This document shows positions 35,701 to 48,082 of a DNA stretch of 64,000 bases, piece by piece. Every line of letters starts with the position of its first letter. Within the stretch, counting starts at the first letter, position 1. The stretch is from Lanius collurio (taxonomy: Eukaryota; Chordata; Aves; Passeriformes; Laniidae). The notes below the pieces were generated by a model. It was not told the origin of the DNA, ran no database searches, and was given only the letters and a program-made list of their open reading frames with translations. The position numbers were made by a program, and so were the translations under genes. The stretch covers positions 53,868,187-53,932,186 of the forward strand of contig JACBWW010000003.1 of assembly GCA_020086605.1 (NCBI GenBank), written 5' to 3'.

Positions 35701-38700
35701 TACTGCCTTAAGAGGATCATTATAAAAATATCACCTGTTAGATCTCTCAAACAGTAGTGTTTCTTCTGGTGTTACCGGTGTGGAGAATCTTAGAAATTAA
35801 CTTTTTTTTTTTTTTTGCTAACAAATAATGTTTGGGGATTCAATGTTTATCATATGGGAAAAGACTGTTCACATCTGCCCAGGCTGCAGCCTGCACAGGT
35901 TAGATGCAGCCCAGGAGAAGATTACACATCATCTGTGACCTGCTTCCTACTGTCCTTTTCTCTGCAGAGGTGTACAGTAAGTGTACTACAGTCCTGAGTC
36001 CAGCAAGGGGCCCGTGGCCATGGGGAAGCAGGGATGACTGTTCATGTGGCAGTACAACGGAGGAGGAAGAGGACAATGTAGTTACTGTTGGCCAAAATAC
36101 ACCCCAAAAGCCAGCTGGAAACATGGAAAAGACTACAAGTACAAATGACAATGCACATCCAGCAGAGAGCAGGGGAATCCATCCTTCAGCAGTGTTCTGC
36201 AGACTTTGTTAGATGAAAATGGGCTGATGAGCAGAGGACATGATCTGTCACAGTCAATGCTGAGACAGAACCTGAGCTCTGGCTCATCTGGATTGGGTCT
36301 GAACTTTCTAGTCCTAGAAGAGAAATTACTGACATTATTAATAGCTAATTTTCTTTGTTGTTGGTAATGGTCTAGTCAGCTGTGTGTGGAGAAGTTCTAG
36401 TTGATTCATCAGAGCTTTGGCATTCTAACCTCAGTGACATTAAATGCCTTCAAACAAAGACACGTGCCCGGGCAAAGGCCACCAGCTTAAATACTCTGAA
36501 GAGAGTATCTGCAAAAGCTGGCCCTGGGTTTTAACTGCACTGGAAAAGAAAATGGGGATACATTGGGATCTTCCACATCCTCTTCTCTGCAGAAGAAGTG
36601 TGTAAGACCTGACAGAGCTAAGAGCTGGTAGGCTAACACTATAGCTATTTGCAGATGATTAACAGATCAAAGCTGAAATAAAACAGGGAGGTCAGCAGAA
36701 AAAAAAATTGCTGTGTAAGGAGATAAGAGAAGTTTCCCACTTCAGATGACAGAAGAGGTTGTACAGGTTGAAGGTCCAGGAGATGCTGCCAGAAGAGGAC
36801 TGGGGCTGGAGATTTATTTAGTGGGTGTACAAAGTTTCTGTTCCCTCTTTATCCAGCCTCTTCTGATATATCAGTCTTCCATGTTGAAAAGAAGAAATAA
36901 TTGTCAACTTGCTGCACACAGCCAGGAAAAAGAAAACTCAGGAAAATATGCCCTGAAAAGGATTTAATCCTTTTCTGTTGAGGGTTTATCATGTTAAATA
37001 ATCCCACCTCTTTTCTAGTAAATTCCAGTTTTAGGGTCAATCAGTTACAGCTGTGCTAATCCACAGTTACCAATTTCTTTGCCTGCTGATGTCTCCATGC
37101 TGAAACCCGCAGATGAAACCTGGGTGACCTCCATCTGCCTTTCCCTACCGTGCATAGAAAACAACAGATAAGGTAACACAGTCAGGTAAGGCTCCAGAGC
37201 AACTGTGCACATACCATGGATGCTGTAAGCAGGGCAGGGATTTTCCTTTGCGAGGGCAGGTCTGAATAAGTCACATCCCAAACTTTTGACTTCTAAAGAG
37301 AAAGAAACCTGTGGGGTTTTTTACTGCAGCTGGCTGCAGCAATGCTGCTTTTTATGTCAACATACATTTTAGTAAATGTTAGTTTGTACTCTGTAGTGAC
37401 AGGCTGTTTGCAGTAACCTTGGGAATACTGCTCTTATCTTGTATTTACACAACAAGTGCAAAGAAACGAGATTAGGTATTTTTCCACAATGTTTAAAAAT
37501 GCCCTTTTTTCTCCTCTCTTGAACAAGGGCTGAACTTTAAACATTTCAAATATTTCCCACATTTGGAAGACATACAGTTAACATGGTATTAATCATTTGC
37601 TGGCAAGTCTATCCTGGTCAGGGTATACTTATTTTTCATGATTATACCATGTCTCTCAGGTCAAGTGCAACAGTGGTCTGAGACTGCAGTAAGGGAAATT
37701 GAAACTATTCGGAAACTGACCTGGACTAGGACTACAGACAAGATGGACAGATAAGTACTATGGCATCCCTGTGGGATACAGAAGGACTCTGGTAAGGAAA
37801 CAGGCCTACCAAAAACACTTTGATGCATGGGATTGATAGAAAACCAATTCAGCGTTATTTGTTTCCCCAAAGGAAGGGAGTTTTCTTCTATTGCCCTGTA
37901 TTCAAATTTTATTTCAGCCTCAGGATTCTGAAGATTTTCCTTTACAAAACATACCCTGTGCTCTCCCCTCAGTGATAACACTATCAGAAATTATTTCAAA
38001 ATGTCACATATTAAGCCCCACACAGTAGTACTGGGACCAGCTTTATTGGCCATACTCTATGAAACAGACTATCCAACCTCTCCATGCCACAGTTTCATCC
38101 ATGCCTGTGTAACAGCAGCCTCCCAGGAAGTTTATGAAGTTTCATTTGTCTCTCTGTGCCAAACCAGCAGAATAACCCCTGCTGCTCTAAGTGCCAAACT
38201 CATTGGAAGAGCACTGTACTGGAGCAGAGAGGATGGCAGCCCTGCAGCACCCACACCCTCCCCTGCTCTGGGAAAGCCTGGTTGTATCCCTCTCACAGGG
38301 CAGAACAAGTGAATCTGCCCCTCTGTTGGTAGGGGCTTGCAGGTTTTTTTAAAAAAAATATTTAAAGGGGGTATTTTCTCAATTGCACTGCAAGTAATAT
38401 TTCCTCTGTCTCCTTCAGAAAGGAGCTGAGGTAGCCTGCACAGAAGTGTAATACAAATTTAAAGGTAATTAAAGATGTTTGATGTGGATGTGAAACTGAA
38501 GGAATGGACTGCTGTGACAATTTTTTTTCTTTCAGGTCAGGTCCTGCACTCTGTCCCCACTGTTGAAGCCAGACACTCCCCAAGTTCCTGCTCTCTCTTG
38601 CAACCAGCAGCACCTTCAGAGGGAACTCCTTCAGCTTTCCTGAAAAGTTTTTTGCTTCTGGCTGTGTGCAGGAATTAGAGAGCTATTTCACCCTTTTCAG

Positions 38701-41700
38701 ATTGATGTATAGAAAGAAGCCAAATGCAAAGGGAACAAGGACTTCATAAACCTGCCATGCATGTGTGCTTTCATTTGTTAGTCTTAAAATATTCATGCAT
38801 TCAGCTGACCAATTTTTTGCATATAAAGCACTGAGAAGAAGGGATCATGGCAGGATTGCTCTGGAGGAGCCTCCAGGGACACAGCAAGATTGGCCTAATT
38901 AAACATGCCTATTACTCACACTATATCCCTGTGAACTCTGGAAAACCTTCAGAGGATTGCACAGACCTGACAATTAAATCTTTTCATTTTCTTGTTCATA
39001 CAGAGCTGAAATTGCTTTATTACATAATACAAACTGATCTGCTGTTACTAAAACAGAACCAACATTCAAACAAGGGCTGAAACTGTTGAATATTGTACCT
39101 AGCCCCATAAATAGGCTAAAGGCTGGACATGGAGAAGAGGGAAACAGCAAGTAGAAAGTATCAATCTAATCAAGCTCCTAGCTGACCAGGACAGAACATG
39201 ATCATCAGCCATTAAGTTCTGTGGTACTGCCAGAACAGGATGGTGACTTTTGCTATAATTTCACCATCACAACCATTCTCTTGGTCAGGTTACTTGACCT
39301 GCTTTCAGTGCTTATCTGATACGTGACTGTGGAAAATGGGTTTAAAAAAGTAACAGTTTCCTGTAGCAGGGTTATTCCAGTTGCATAACTGCCTCTGAAG
39401 GATTTTTCCCGAGTAAAAGGACTTTGCTAGGTGTGCAGGACACCATGGCTTTTGTTGTTGTGGCAGTTGCTCAACTGAACTGCCTCAAACCCATTGAACA
39501 TGCCTCAAATTTGGATCACCAAGTACAAACAGTAATTACCAAACCCTCAGAAATAGTGTTTGCTCGATAGAAAAATTCAGTGCTTGTTCTCCTCAACGGA
39601 CCTCTTGCTGAAGCCAGAAAAGGCAACACGTAACAGAAACAAGTGGTATTTCATCTTTTCAAAATGGTCTAACAGGATTGGAAAGCAGAGGAGTTCCTTC
39701 CCTGTGCCCTAAGCTAACATTCCCCCTGATTATTACCAAAGGCAAATTACAAGTTTCCTTTGAAATACCTGTCGTCCCCGCAGAGCTCATGTTGCTTAGA
39801 AGGATTTGCAAGGCTTTAGCTTTGCATTAGAGCTTTTGAGTTGATAAGGCATCTTTCAACAGGAAAAGTACCCCGTGCCACATGCAGCAATCACCACAAG
39901 TATTTCTCAGTGCAGTTATTTCTGCTAATGCAGTAAAACAAAATGGCAACATCATGCAAGACTATAGAGCCAAAGGCTGAAGAGAAGTAGGTAGGACAGA
40001 AGTAAATTACTATTATTTACTGTCACAATAAGAAACACAGTCAAAAAAATTATGTTTCCCTACACACTAATCATCGTTCTTTAGTGAAACCAAGAGTTAA
40101 ACTGTCTCTCACAACAATTTTCAATCACTAATTATATTTCAGAAGCAAACTTCTTTGAACATAAGATTATTTTTCAGAGCTTAAATGTTCCTCTGGTATA
40201 AATTCCATATTATTTTGGGAGAAAATAAAATAATTACACAATTTGTTCAATTTGATTAAAAACCCAAACAAAGAGAGCCACAGATTTATGTCAAAGCAAA
40301 ACAGCAGTGGTGGTCTTCAGTTTATGAACCACCACATTAAATTATCACTAAAGTTCATGTTGAAAGAATTAGGTCTTAAGAGAAAGCTCTTTTAAATCCA
40401 AAGGAAATACCCTTTGTAGTACATGTAAGAACATAAAGTTTATCATGGCAAGAAGCCCTGCTGAAAGCTTAAAGGAAAATATTTCTGTGCTACCAGACAA
40501 CCACAAGAGACAATTTTTAAGTTGCAAGAATAGGATGTTTCCCGAAGCTTTGTGCAGTTATTAGAATTTCCATCCTAACATTTTGGAAGTATTATAAAGC
40601 ATTCAAGTTTTGTGCTTTTCTAAATAAAACAGAATGCAGCACCTAGAATAATAAATTTTTGTCTACTGGTCATAAGATCTTTATTATCTATGTCAACATG
40701 ATTAATTCCAGTTTACTACGTTCTCTTAGATGGATGCTACATGGTGCAAGTTGATGTTGTGCCAGACTAACTTTCCTTAGGAGACCTGGTTACCAGTCTG
40801 TTTACAATGCTGAGATGCCTCCCAGCCCCTCCCTCTTCCCTTCAACCCTCAAGGAGAAAATAGACTCAAACAACTTTCATAGAGAGAGGGAAATCTCTAA
40901 CCTCAAATGAAGGCTTTACAATAGTGGCATTAGTGGGTTCAGCCTCAAAGACATTCTAAACAATAATTTCTCTGTTACATCATCTAGCTACACTAACACT
41001 AATTCTCCATAGTATGTCTTCTTTTTGTCCAAGCCAAATCGGGCCATTATCCAGACACCGGCACACAACAGTGTCTACTCCAGTGTCTTAGGACTCTGCT
41101 CTCAGGGGCACTTGTGAGGGCTTGCCAGGATTATGAGACTGTTACTGCACTGAAGTAGCAAACAGAGACTTAACCACATAGGTGATGGCTCTAAATCACA
41201 TGCCCTGTATGGACTTCACTGTACCAGAAGTTATATGTGTGAAATCAGACCAAGGGGTTTCCTTTGAGAATGAGGGCTGGCATTAAGCCTCAGACTAGGG
41301 GAACACATCTCAGGCTCTGTCCATTAGAACAGGATGATAAAAATCAGATTTTCTCCTCACAGCTAAAAGTCCACTGCTGCACATTTAGCAGTGTCACCTC
41401 CTTCAGCTTCTGTCTTATTTCAATTTCCCCCAAAGTTGAAACAAAGGATGATGGAGCAGGTATTCCCAGGAACCAGCCCAAACCAGCTGTGGTAGAGAAG
41501 GGGTGTGACACAGCCCTACCAGTGACAACCGACATTATCACTGGATCCTTTTCACAGTGCCAGAGCAGGGCCAAGTGGCCTCAAGCATGGAGTAACCCTG
41601 CTAGCTCATGACAGCAAGCATCCTCCTGTCCCAGCTCTGCCCCTATAGCAAAACCTAACCAGTAATGACTGCTGTGGGTGTCTGTTGTGTCTCATTGCTG

Positions 41701-41849
41701 AGTACCAGGGCAGGGCACCGGGGCCCTGGCAGTCCTCTTACCAGCAAACCTAAGGCTCTTGAGAAGGGCTCTGCTCAGTAAGAGATCTGTCAGCACCCAG
41801 CTGCCCACAAGCCCCTCTGAACATCCCTGGGAAAGGAAATCAAAACACA
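32751..41849. other. Intergenic DNA up to the ENPP2 3' end
   Basis: Nine kilobases without a gene, RNA or mobile element that I can support. It contains a 21-base A run followed by (CAA)n at 33890-33921. Remaining ORFs are short and overlapping. Confidence 0.55.
33890..33921 (+). repeat. A-run followed by (CAA)n
   Basis: Twenty-one A (33890-33910) followed by caacaacaac. It is a simple repeat, with A-rich sequence continuing to about 33967. Confidence 0.9.
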
Positions 41850-42295
41850 TTAAAAAAACTGAATGTGTGGTTTATTATACTTAAGATGCTATTTGTCTAT
41901 AGTGTTTAAATATGTCTGTCACACAGTTATCAGTAAATGAATGTAATTTTACATGTTCAGTATTTTGATACACAGTACAGGACTACAAGTGTGGTAAAGG
42001 AGCATGAGAAATTAATATTTCCTTGATGCACGCATCAAACCTTGCAGCACCACTTAAAAGCTCAGAGTAAGGACTCAAAATGCAGTATTACAAGCACTAC
42101 TAAATCAACCAAGAGACATACCTATATTAAACATTAGAGAAATAAAACAAATGACACAAAGGTTTAATGTTTAAGATTTGATACAGGATTAAAATACTAA
42201 TATTTTTAATGTCCTGGCTTCAAATTAATAAATATAAAAACAATATAAAAATATACACCAGTTGATAAAAGGATGCGCTGAGTAAGGTTAGAAAG
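41850..42295 (-). other. ENPP2: ENPP2 3' untranslated region (inferred)
   Basis: About 445 bases of AT-rich sequence downstream (on the - strand) of the ENPP2 stop. It ends at a canonical polyadenylation hexamer (41871-41876) and a T/GT-rich downstream stretch (about 41835-41850). The extent is inferred from signals. Confidence 0.6.
41871..41876 (-). terminator. ENPP2: ENPP2 polyadenylation signal (AATAAA on - strand)
   Basis: The + strand reads tttatt, so the transcript has AATAAA about 420 bases after the stop. A GU/U-rich element follows within 30-40 bases. Confidence 0.65.
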
Positions 42296-42466
42296 CTAAA
42301 TTTCACTTTCAAACGTATGCAGGTATGTCTTTAGGGAGAGGATTTCTGTGTAGCTGCGACTGGTCTTTCGGAAGAAGTCCAAGCTAGTGAGCTGTTCGAT
42401 GTCACGCACACGCGCAGTGTGCATCTTCAGAAGATCTTCAACCCACTTTGATTCATCCTCAGAGCT
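42296..42466 (-). CDS. ENPP2: ENPP2 (autotaxin) terminal exon: end of nuclease-like domain
   Basis: This is the last coding exon of ENPP2, 56 residues plus TAG (42296-42298), entered in phase 0 after a T-rich cag acceptor (42467-42469). The translation opens [16 protein letters not shown], continues [20 protein letters not shown], and ends [12 protein letters not shown]. It is nearly identical to mammalian autotaxin. It forms the C-terminal helices of the catalytically inactive nuclease-like domain, which packs against the phosphodiesterase domain. ENPP2 is the secreted lysophospholipase D that cleaves choline from lysophosphatidylcholine to give lysophosphatidic acid. Confidence 0.97.
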   Translation of the reverse strand, partial: SSEDESKWVEDLLKMHTARVRDIEQLTSLDFFRKTSRSYTEILSLKTYLHTFESEI

Positions 42467-43569
42467 CTGGGAAAAAAAAAAATTATAATAAGTCTTGTGA
42501 AAAATCATCTGCAAAAGCAAATGCAACTTGTCGACACATTTGTTCCACATTTGAAGAATTTCTGTGCCTTATTCAAGAATGAAGTAAATGAGTTCCAAGA
42601 AAACAGATCTGACATTTAATGTGCAAGATTAATACTACAGTTTAATTTCAGTACCCATTTTAGGATGGGGTTGACAGAAAGACCATAATCATCTAGAAAA
42701 AGCTAGCCTCCAAGTTGCAGGTGTTTCAGAAGAACAGCCATATGTTTTTTAGAAGATCCACTGGTCACTCCATGGTTTTTATCTCAGGGAAAGAACTCCA
42801 TATTAATTATTTTTGTACTACCAAAGGCCAAACTCTGGGCTGTTTGGCTTTGAATCCTACCCCTATACATTATTCTCAATTGACCACCACATCATCTAAC
42901 ACAGTAATATTTTAATCTTTCCACTTTACTTTTAGGAGACCTTTACAATTCTTTACACACTTGGAACAGTGGTTTATGTAGGTAGCTAAAGACTCTTGTT
43001 ATTGGAACATACATATTTTTCACTAATAGAAAAAAGGATTTCACCAAACATTTCCAAATTTTTACAAAAAAAAAAGAAAAATTGGGAAGGTTATGCTGCC
43101 AGAGTGATTGGGGTCAAGTTGTAGGCTCTTAGGGGATAGCTGCTGCCTCATGCCTTGTGCCAGCACCAGCACATGTTGGAGTCATCCACAAACTAAGGGT
43201 AACTTGCAAACACATCAGAAAATCAGCCCTGCAAAACACTGCAGTGACGGGCTGTTTGTGTGCCTTAACCAGCCCAGCAACATGTGCCATGAGCATTGCA
43301 CCCAGGCCTGGGCACCACACGACAGGGAACAGACGTGGGAAAAGGACAAAGCAAACAGGACTTTTCCCCTTTGGCTGGTACCTCTAAACCACTGCTAGAG
43401 AAGCAAGTTAGGAATGGTGAGTTGTATCTCAGGTATTTAAACTTCATGTGTGTGACTTGGAAATCTTGCTGATAAAAATCTGGGCCTATTCCAGGAAATG
43501 AATCCTTTTCTGACTGTCTCAGCAAGGTCCTCCTACCAAGTGATCCTCTCATAGCTCAAGACTAAGCTC

Positions 43570-43745
43570 CAGCCGTGCCAGAGCCCGTGCAGTGCAGTAG
43601 CTGTGCCCCTGACCAGGAAGTGGGTCACCGACAGAAGCCGTGAGGGCGAGTGCGATCGCCTGCACAGAGGACACAAAGTCCCAGACAGATCACAGCTGGC
43701 TGCTCTAAAGCAAACTTCCATGACCGAGTCAGCGCCTGTTCGGTT
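43570..43745. other. CpG-dense patch inside an ENPP2 intron
   Basis: About ten CpG dinucleotides fall within 175 bases in an otherwise CpG-poor AT-rich intron. It is too short for a classical CpG island. No promoter elements, splice sites or known repeat are recognised. Confidence 0.6.
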
Positions 43746-46120
43746 CAAAGCTCTCAGCCCCAAGCCTGCTTTCCTCTCCATATCACTAACAACCTGAGGA
43801 CCAAAGCAGGGTCTGGAAGAAGAAAAGAAAGATGTAAATTAAGAGGGAAGAGGAGGGAGCACATCCTGCTCACTCCCCTTAGCCTGCAGTGCCATGCTCC
43901 AGGAATACTACCTGGCAGCATTTGGCTGCAGGAAGCCCCTGCTCAGCCTTCAGCCTGGCAATGAGGCATCTGCAAACAGGCCACAACAGGGTTGTTGGTG
44001 CAAATGCAGCCACTCTGACATTTTTGTTTTCTTCCAGGCTTTTTTCTGAGCAGGAAACCTGCAGAGCTCAAAAGGAAGTTATGAGCAAGCTACAAAGCTC
44101 ACTTTTTTTTTGAATACAAGCAGTGTGCAAAAGATCTGCAACATGAATAAATCACAGGACTGTGACGCTTGTTTAAACCTAGTCCAACAAGACAGTATTT
44201 GCATGACTCCAGAAAATCAATCAACTGATTTCCATTTTTATTTTTTCTAGTCCACAACTGGCCCATGAAGCCTGAGGTGCAGCAGCAAGGATTTTAAATA
44301 CAGTGATCAACTAAGATGGTATTATATTACCACATAACAATGAATGAAGTGTATACATTTAAAATGACAGTTTTCTCCAACTGTAGTGCTTAGTTTCACC
44401 CCAATAATACAGAGAGTTTTAGAAGAAAAAAAAAAAGTTGGAAACATGGAGACAAATAAAAATAGGTAATCAATTAGGAGGCTAACCCAAATTCCAGTGG
44501 AAAAAATACCAGATATTCTGCACAAGAATCTCTCTGAATATCAAATGGAAAGCTGAACATGATGCATGTAGACAGGTGGGTGAAGAACTCACTTATGAAA
44601 AGAAATTTAAATGTTTTGCTGAAAGGGAAAATAGTGGCGTAGAGAAAGTTTCCAGTGATTTCTAGGGTTCTTTCAACTTTGGTCTTGGAAAGGATTTTGT
44701 GTAATGTTTTCACATGTATTTCTTGTGCCAAGGTAATTAGTTGCTAGCAAAAAGCCCCAACAATCAGGAACTCCTGTCAATGCAGAGGAAGACTGGAATA
44801 GCACAGTGGAGGATGCAGATGCAGGAGCTCCCAGTATAGCATGAAATTGGGCTATCCAAATTGACACACAGAAGAGAAGGAGCTGAGGGTATCAGTTATG
44901 CATGAATGTGAGCCACCATCACAACACAGCTATGGAAAAAGCAAATTATAGGTAGTATCAGAGGAGTTGTGTCCAGTGGAAAGCAAACCATTTTCATTTT
45001 GAGATCTGAGCTGCAGTACTTAATCTCATTCACAATCCAGGAGAAAAAAAAGACTGGACTGGATGAGATGCACAGGAAGTCTGCCAAGAGGCTCATCCTC
45101 TCTTAAAAGAGCAAAAAACATCCTGGGTGTTCCACAAATAGAGAGAAGTATATGCCTTGAGAATCTTCATAAATCATCTCTAGGGTAAATCCCAAAGAAG
45201 GGCTATTTAAGACATAGAAAAATGTTGACACAAGAATAAATGGGCATAACCTCACCATGAATAAACACAGTTTAGAAAAGGAACAAATTCAGATGAGAAG
45301 AGTAGTGGTGTTCTTCAACGGCTGGGTGAAGAGAGAGAATGTGTGCACAGCTAGAGCAGAGCAGAGGGAAAGCTAATATTTCTTCAAATCTTAAAAGAAA
45401 ACTGTGGAGATGTTAAGGTAAAATTCCTATGTCATCCCATGCATTTCATCCATGAAGGATGGTGAGATTTTACGCAATCACTTCTTTGAACAAGTAAGAT
45501 GGAACACCATATGCAAAAGTAAGACTGATGCTGGATTTCAATGGTAAAAATTTGCCTAACTGTATTTTCATTTGAGAGCAACATTTAAATAATTTTTGAG
45601 TGGTTCTTTGCTATATAAAAGGCATGGACCAATATGTGCTAATGACTTTGCAAAAGCACTGAAGTTTTTTCAGACGGTAAATACATATACTGTAAGTAGC
45701 ACAATCTATAGAGAAAAGAAGCTTGGTTTGAAATGTAAGATCAAAAACTAAAAGAGACCATTATTGTAAAGAGTTCATAAAAAAGATTTCAGTAGTTTAG
45801 GAAAACTATGACATGCAATACAAGGAGGAAAAAAATAAATTATTTTGTCATAAAATTACATATGGGCAGAGTTACAAGGGTAGAGACACTAATAACTGCC
45901 AAAGTAGTAATTTCCAAATCACTAATTGGATCTTGATTCAGAGAAAAGCAGTCCAGGGAAAAGCCACAATGCAATATATGTAGGACATTCTGAGACTCCT
46001 GGTGGAAGACATCTCTGCCCAAAGCAGTTGAGAATCTAAACAGGGGAAAGCCACACCTGCTTGAGAGAGATACTGCTCCAAAAACATGGGTTTAAAAAGT
46101 GGGCCCTGAAAGCAGGAAAT

Positions 46121-46413
46121 GTTTGATGAATGAAAAAGAAACAGTGTTCAAGGTCAATTGTGTTCAGAGTTGGAGTGACTATTTATGCTTGTAACTGGAA
46201 AAGGAGTCTTAACTTTTTTTCCCAATACAAAATTTATAATATTAATGTGTTCATTCAGGAAACGGTTGTTTGATGAGTGAGAAAGAAGCAGTGTTCCAGG
46301 TGAATTGTGTACAGAGTTGGAATGACTATTTCTGCCTGTAGCTGGAACAGGAGTCTTAACTTTTTTGCCAATACAAAATTCATAACATTAATGAGTTCAT
46401 TCAGGAAACAGTC
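46121..46413. repeat. 147-bp tandem duplication (two diverged copies)
   Basis: Copy 1 (46121-46267) and copy 2 (46268 to about 46413) align throughout. Shared blocks include gtttgatga, gaaacagtgttc / gaagcagtgttc, gtcttaactttttt, atacaaaatt and tcattcaggaaac. By eye, identity is somewhat over 80 percent, so the duplication is not very recent. Confidence 0.85.
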
Positions 46414-47211
46414 TCCTGGCAGCCCATAGTGAAGTGTCTGTGTGCAGGAATCCACACAGCTGTGTAATGGGAGAACGAGTTCAGGCGGAAGGACAAGTCT
46501 AAATACAGCTGCCTGGGAGCTCTGCTGTCCTTGCAGAGCACCAGAGCCCATGGGGGACCCAACGCCCTCCTGCCACACAATCAGCTGCCAGGTGTGCACT
46601 TTCTGCAGTGCTGACCAGACCAAAGCCTTCCTTAACATTCTTACAGTGGAAGATCTTGCATCCTAAAGGAAGATAGGAAAGAAACCAGGGAGGTGTTTGG
46701 CCAGCTCTGTAATAAGATCACAAACCTTTCCCTTACAGCAAAAACTATTATTCTCCCCTTGGCAGATTATAGCATCTACTTTTAATACTGTGTGGGTTGG
46801 ATGTAATCATGCTGACTGATGCACCGAGACTGCCGTAGCAGACAGATTGCACTGTACCTGCATATGGAAACCGACCTCCATAAAAATATCAAGCTGGCTG
46901 CCAGCACAGTATGTCTACATATACAGCTCCTCCCCAGTCTGCTCTGGAGTTACACTGACAAAACATAGAATCCTACAGGCAATAAACAATACTGCCAACC
47001 TACTGTATGTCAGTTCTTCCAGACAATTTTAGGTACAGTAATAGTTCCATATTGTTGCTGATAAAATGGAGGCGAACTTTCGCTTAACAGAGGCACTACC
47101 CTGTGCTTTCCATTCAAGACATCAGTGAGCACTTGCTTCTAATAATAACAAGTTTTCATATGTCCCAGGGACGTGTTTACCCCAGGGCTGCAGTAGTGCA
47201 ACAAAACTTAC

Positions 47212-47368
47212 ATTGCAGCTCTCATCGTTGTCAGGCCGGTGGGGAAGGATGTATGAGAGCACAGAGAGTGGTCCATCACACTTGTCGGCTGGCTGAGTGA
47301 AATCTAAGCAGCTGGTTATGATGGCATAGTAATGAGTTGGAACAGGGATTGCACTGCCTTCCACAAAC
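47212..47368 (-). CDS. ENPP2: ENPP2 exon: nuclease-like domain
   Basis: A 157-bp exon with acceptor ccctcag (before 47368) and donor gtaagtt. It begins with the last base of a split codon (CA|G, Gln) and ends in phase 0. The product reads [20 protein letters not shown], then [15 protein letters not shown] and [13 protein letters not shown]. The three cysteines match the conserved disulfide pattern of the autotaxin nuclease-like domain. It joins in frame to the terminal exon (ESCN-SSEDES). Confidence 0.97.
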
Positions 47369-47949
47369 CTGAGGGAATAAAGCAAATATTTATCCACAAA
47401 GGATGACCTTGTTTAGAAGAAGGTTAGACAAGCAACATGGTCTTTCCTCTCCTAAGTGTGAGGACACACATACATTGTTGAGATGTGTTTGGCTCCTGAA
47501 TACTATTGAAAGTGAGCATCCAATCAGCTCAAACTGTGCTACACAATTGCCTCATGCAGTGCTGAAAGGCTTCTTCAGTTCAGAGATATAGAGAGAATGC
47601 ATTACTGAATTAACAAAAGACTTGAGTGTGTAACTCAATAGCATTGCTCTTAAGTTCTAGAGAATTTTAGAGACAATAGACTCTGTAGAACCTAATTCAG
47701 GTTCATCTCAAACCAAGACAAGGATGAACACAATTTCAAAGTCAAGGTGAACAATTAACTGCTGAATTGCCATTTCCTTGTTTTTATCACTGTCCTACCT
47801 ACATGGACATTCAGTCCCAATAACTTTAGAAAGAGATAAAAAATTATGTCCCCTCCCAAAAATCAAATAATGTGCATGTAATTAATTGTTTAAGATGAAG
47901 TCATCAGCAAGAGAAGTAACAGCAAACCAATTTAAAGAGAAACTCTTAC
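47369..47949 (-). other. ENPP2: ENPP2 intron
   Basis: A 581-bp phase-2 GT-AG intron. Nothing else is recognised. Confidence 0.9.
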
Positions 47950-48082
47950 TGTTTTATTTTGTCAGGTGTGTCATGTAAACCATCATAGTCATAGTCAAAG
48001 ATCGGTCCACTTATAACATTGACTCCATTTCGTTCAGTGGCGTATCTCTTCACCAAAACCCTTTGGAAATAGTTCCACACCT
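47950..48082 (-). CDS. ENPP2: ENPP2 exon: nuclease-like domain with calcium-binding loop
   Basis: A 133-bp exon (acceptor ccccacag, donor gtaagagt) starting with two bases of a split Lys codon (A|AG). It encodes [36 protein letters not shown], then TPDKIK. The DYDYDGLHD stretch is the EF-hand-like Ca2+ loop of the nuclease-like domain in ENPP family structures, with all acidic positions kept. Its upstream flank is an A/C-rich low-complexity tract (about 48090-48190), which serves as the polypyrimidine tract on the - strand. Confidence 0.96.

Larger units (their letters stand above)
42467..47211 (-). other. ENPP2: ENPP2 intron (last)
   Basis: A 4.7-kb phase-0 GT-AG intron. It holds a CpG cluster (43570-43745) and a 147-bp tandem duplication (46121-46413). 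No coding element is supported. Confidence 0.9.
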
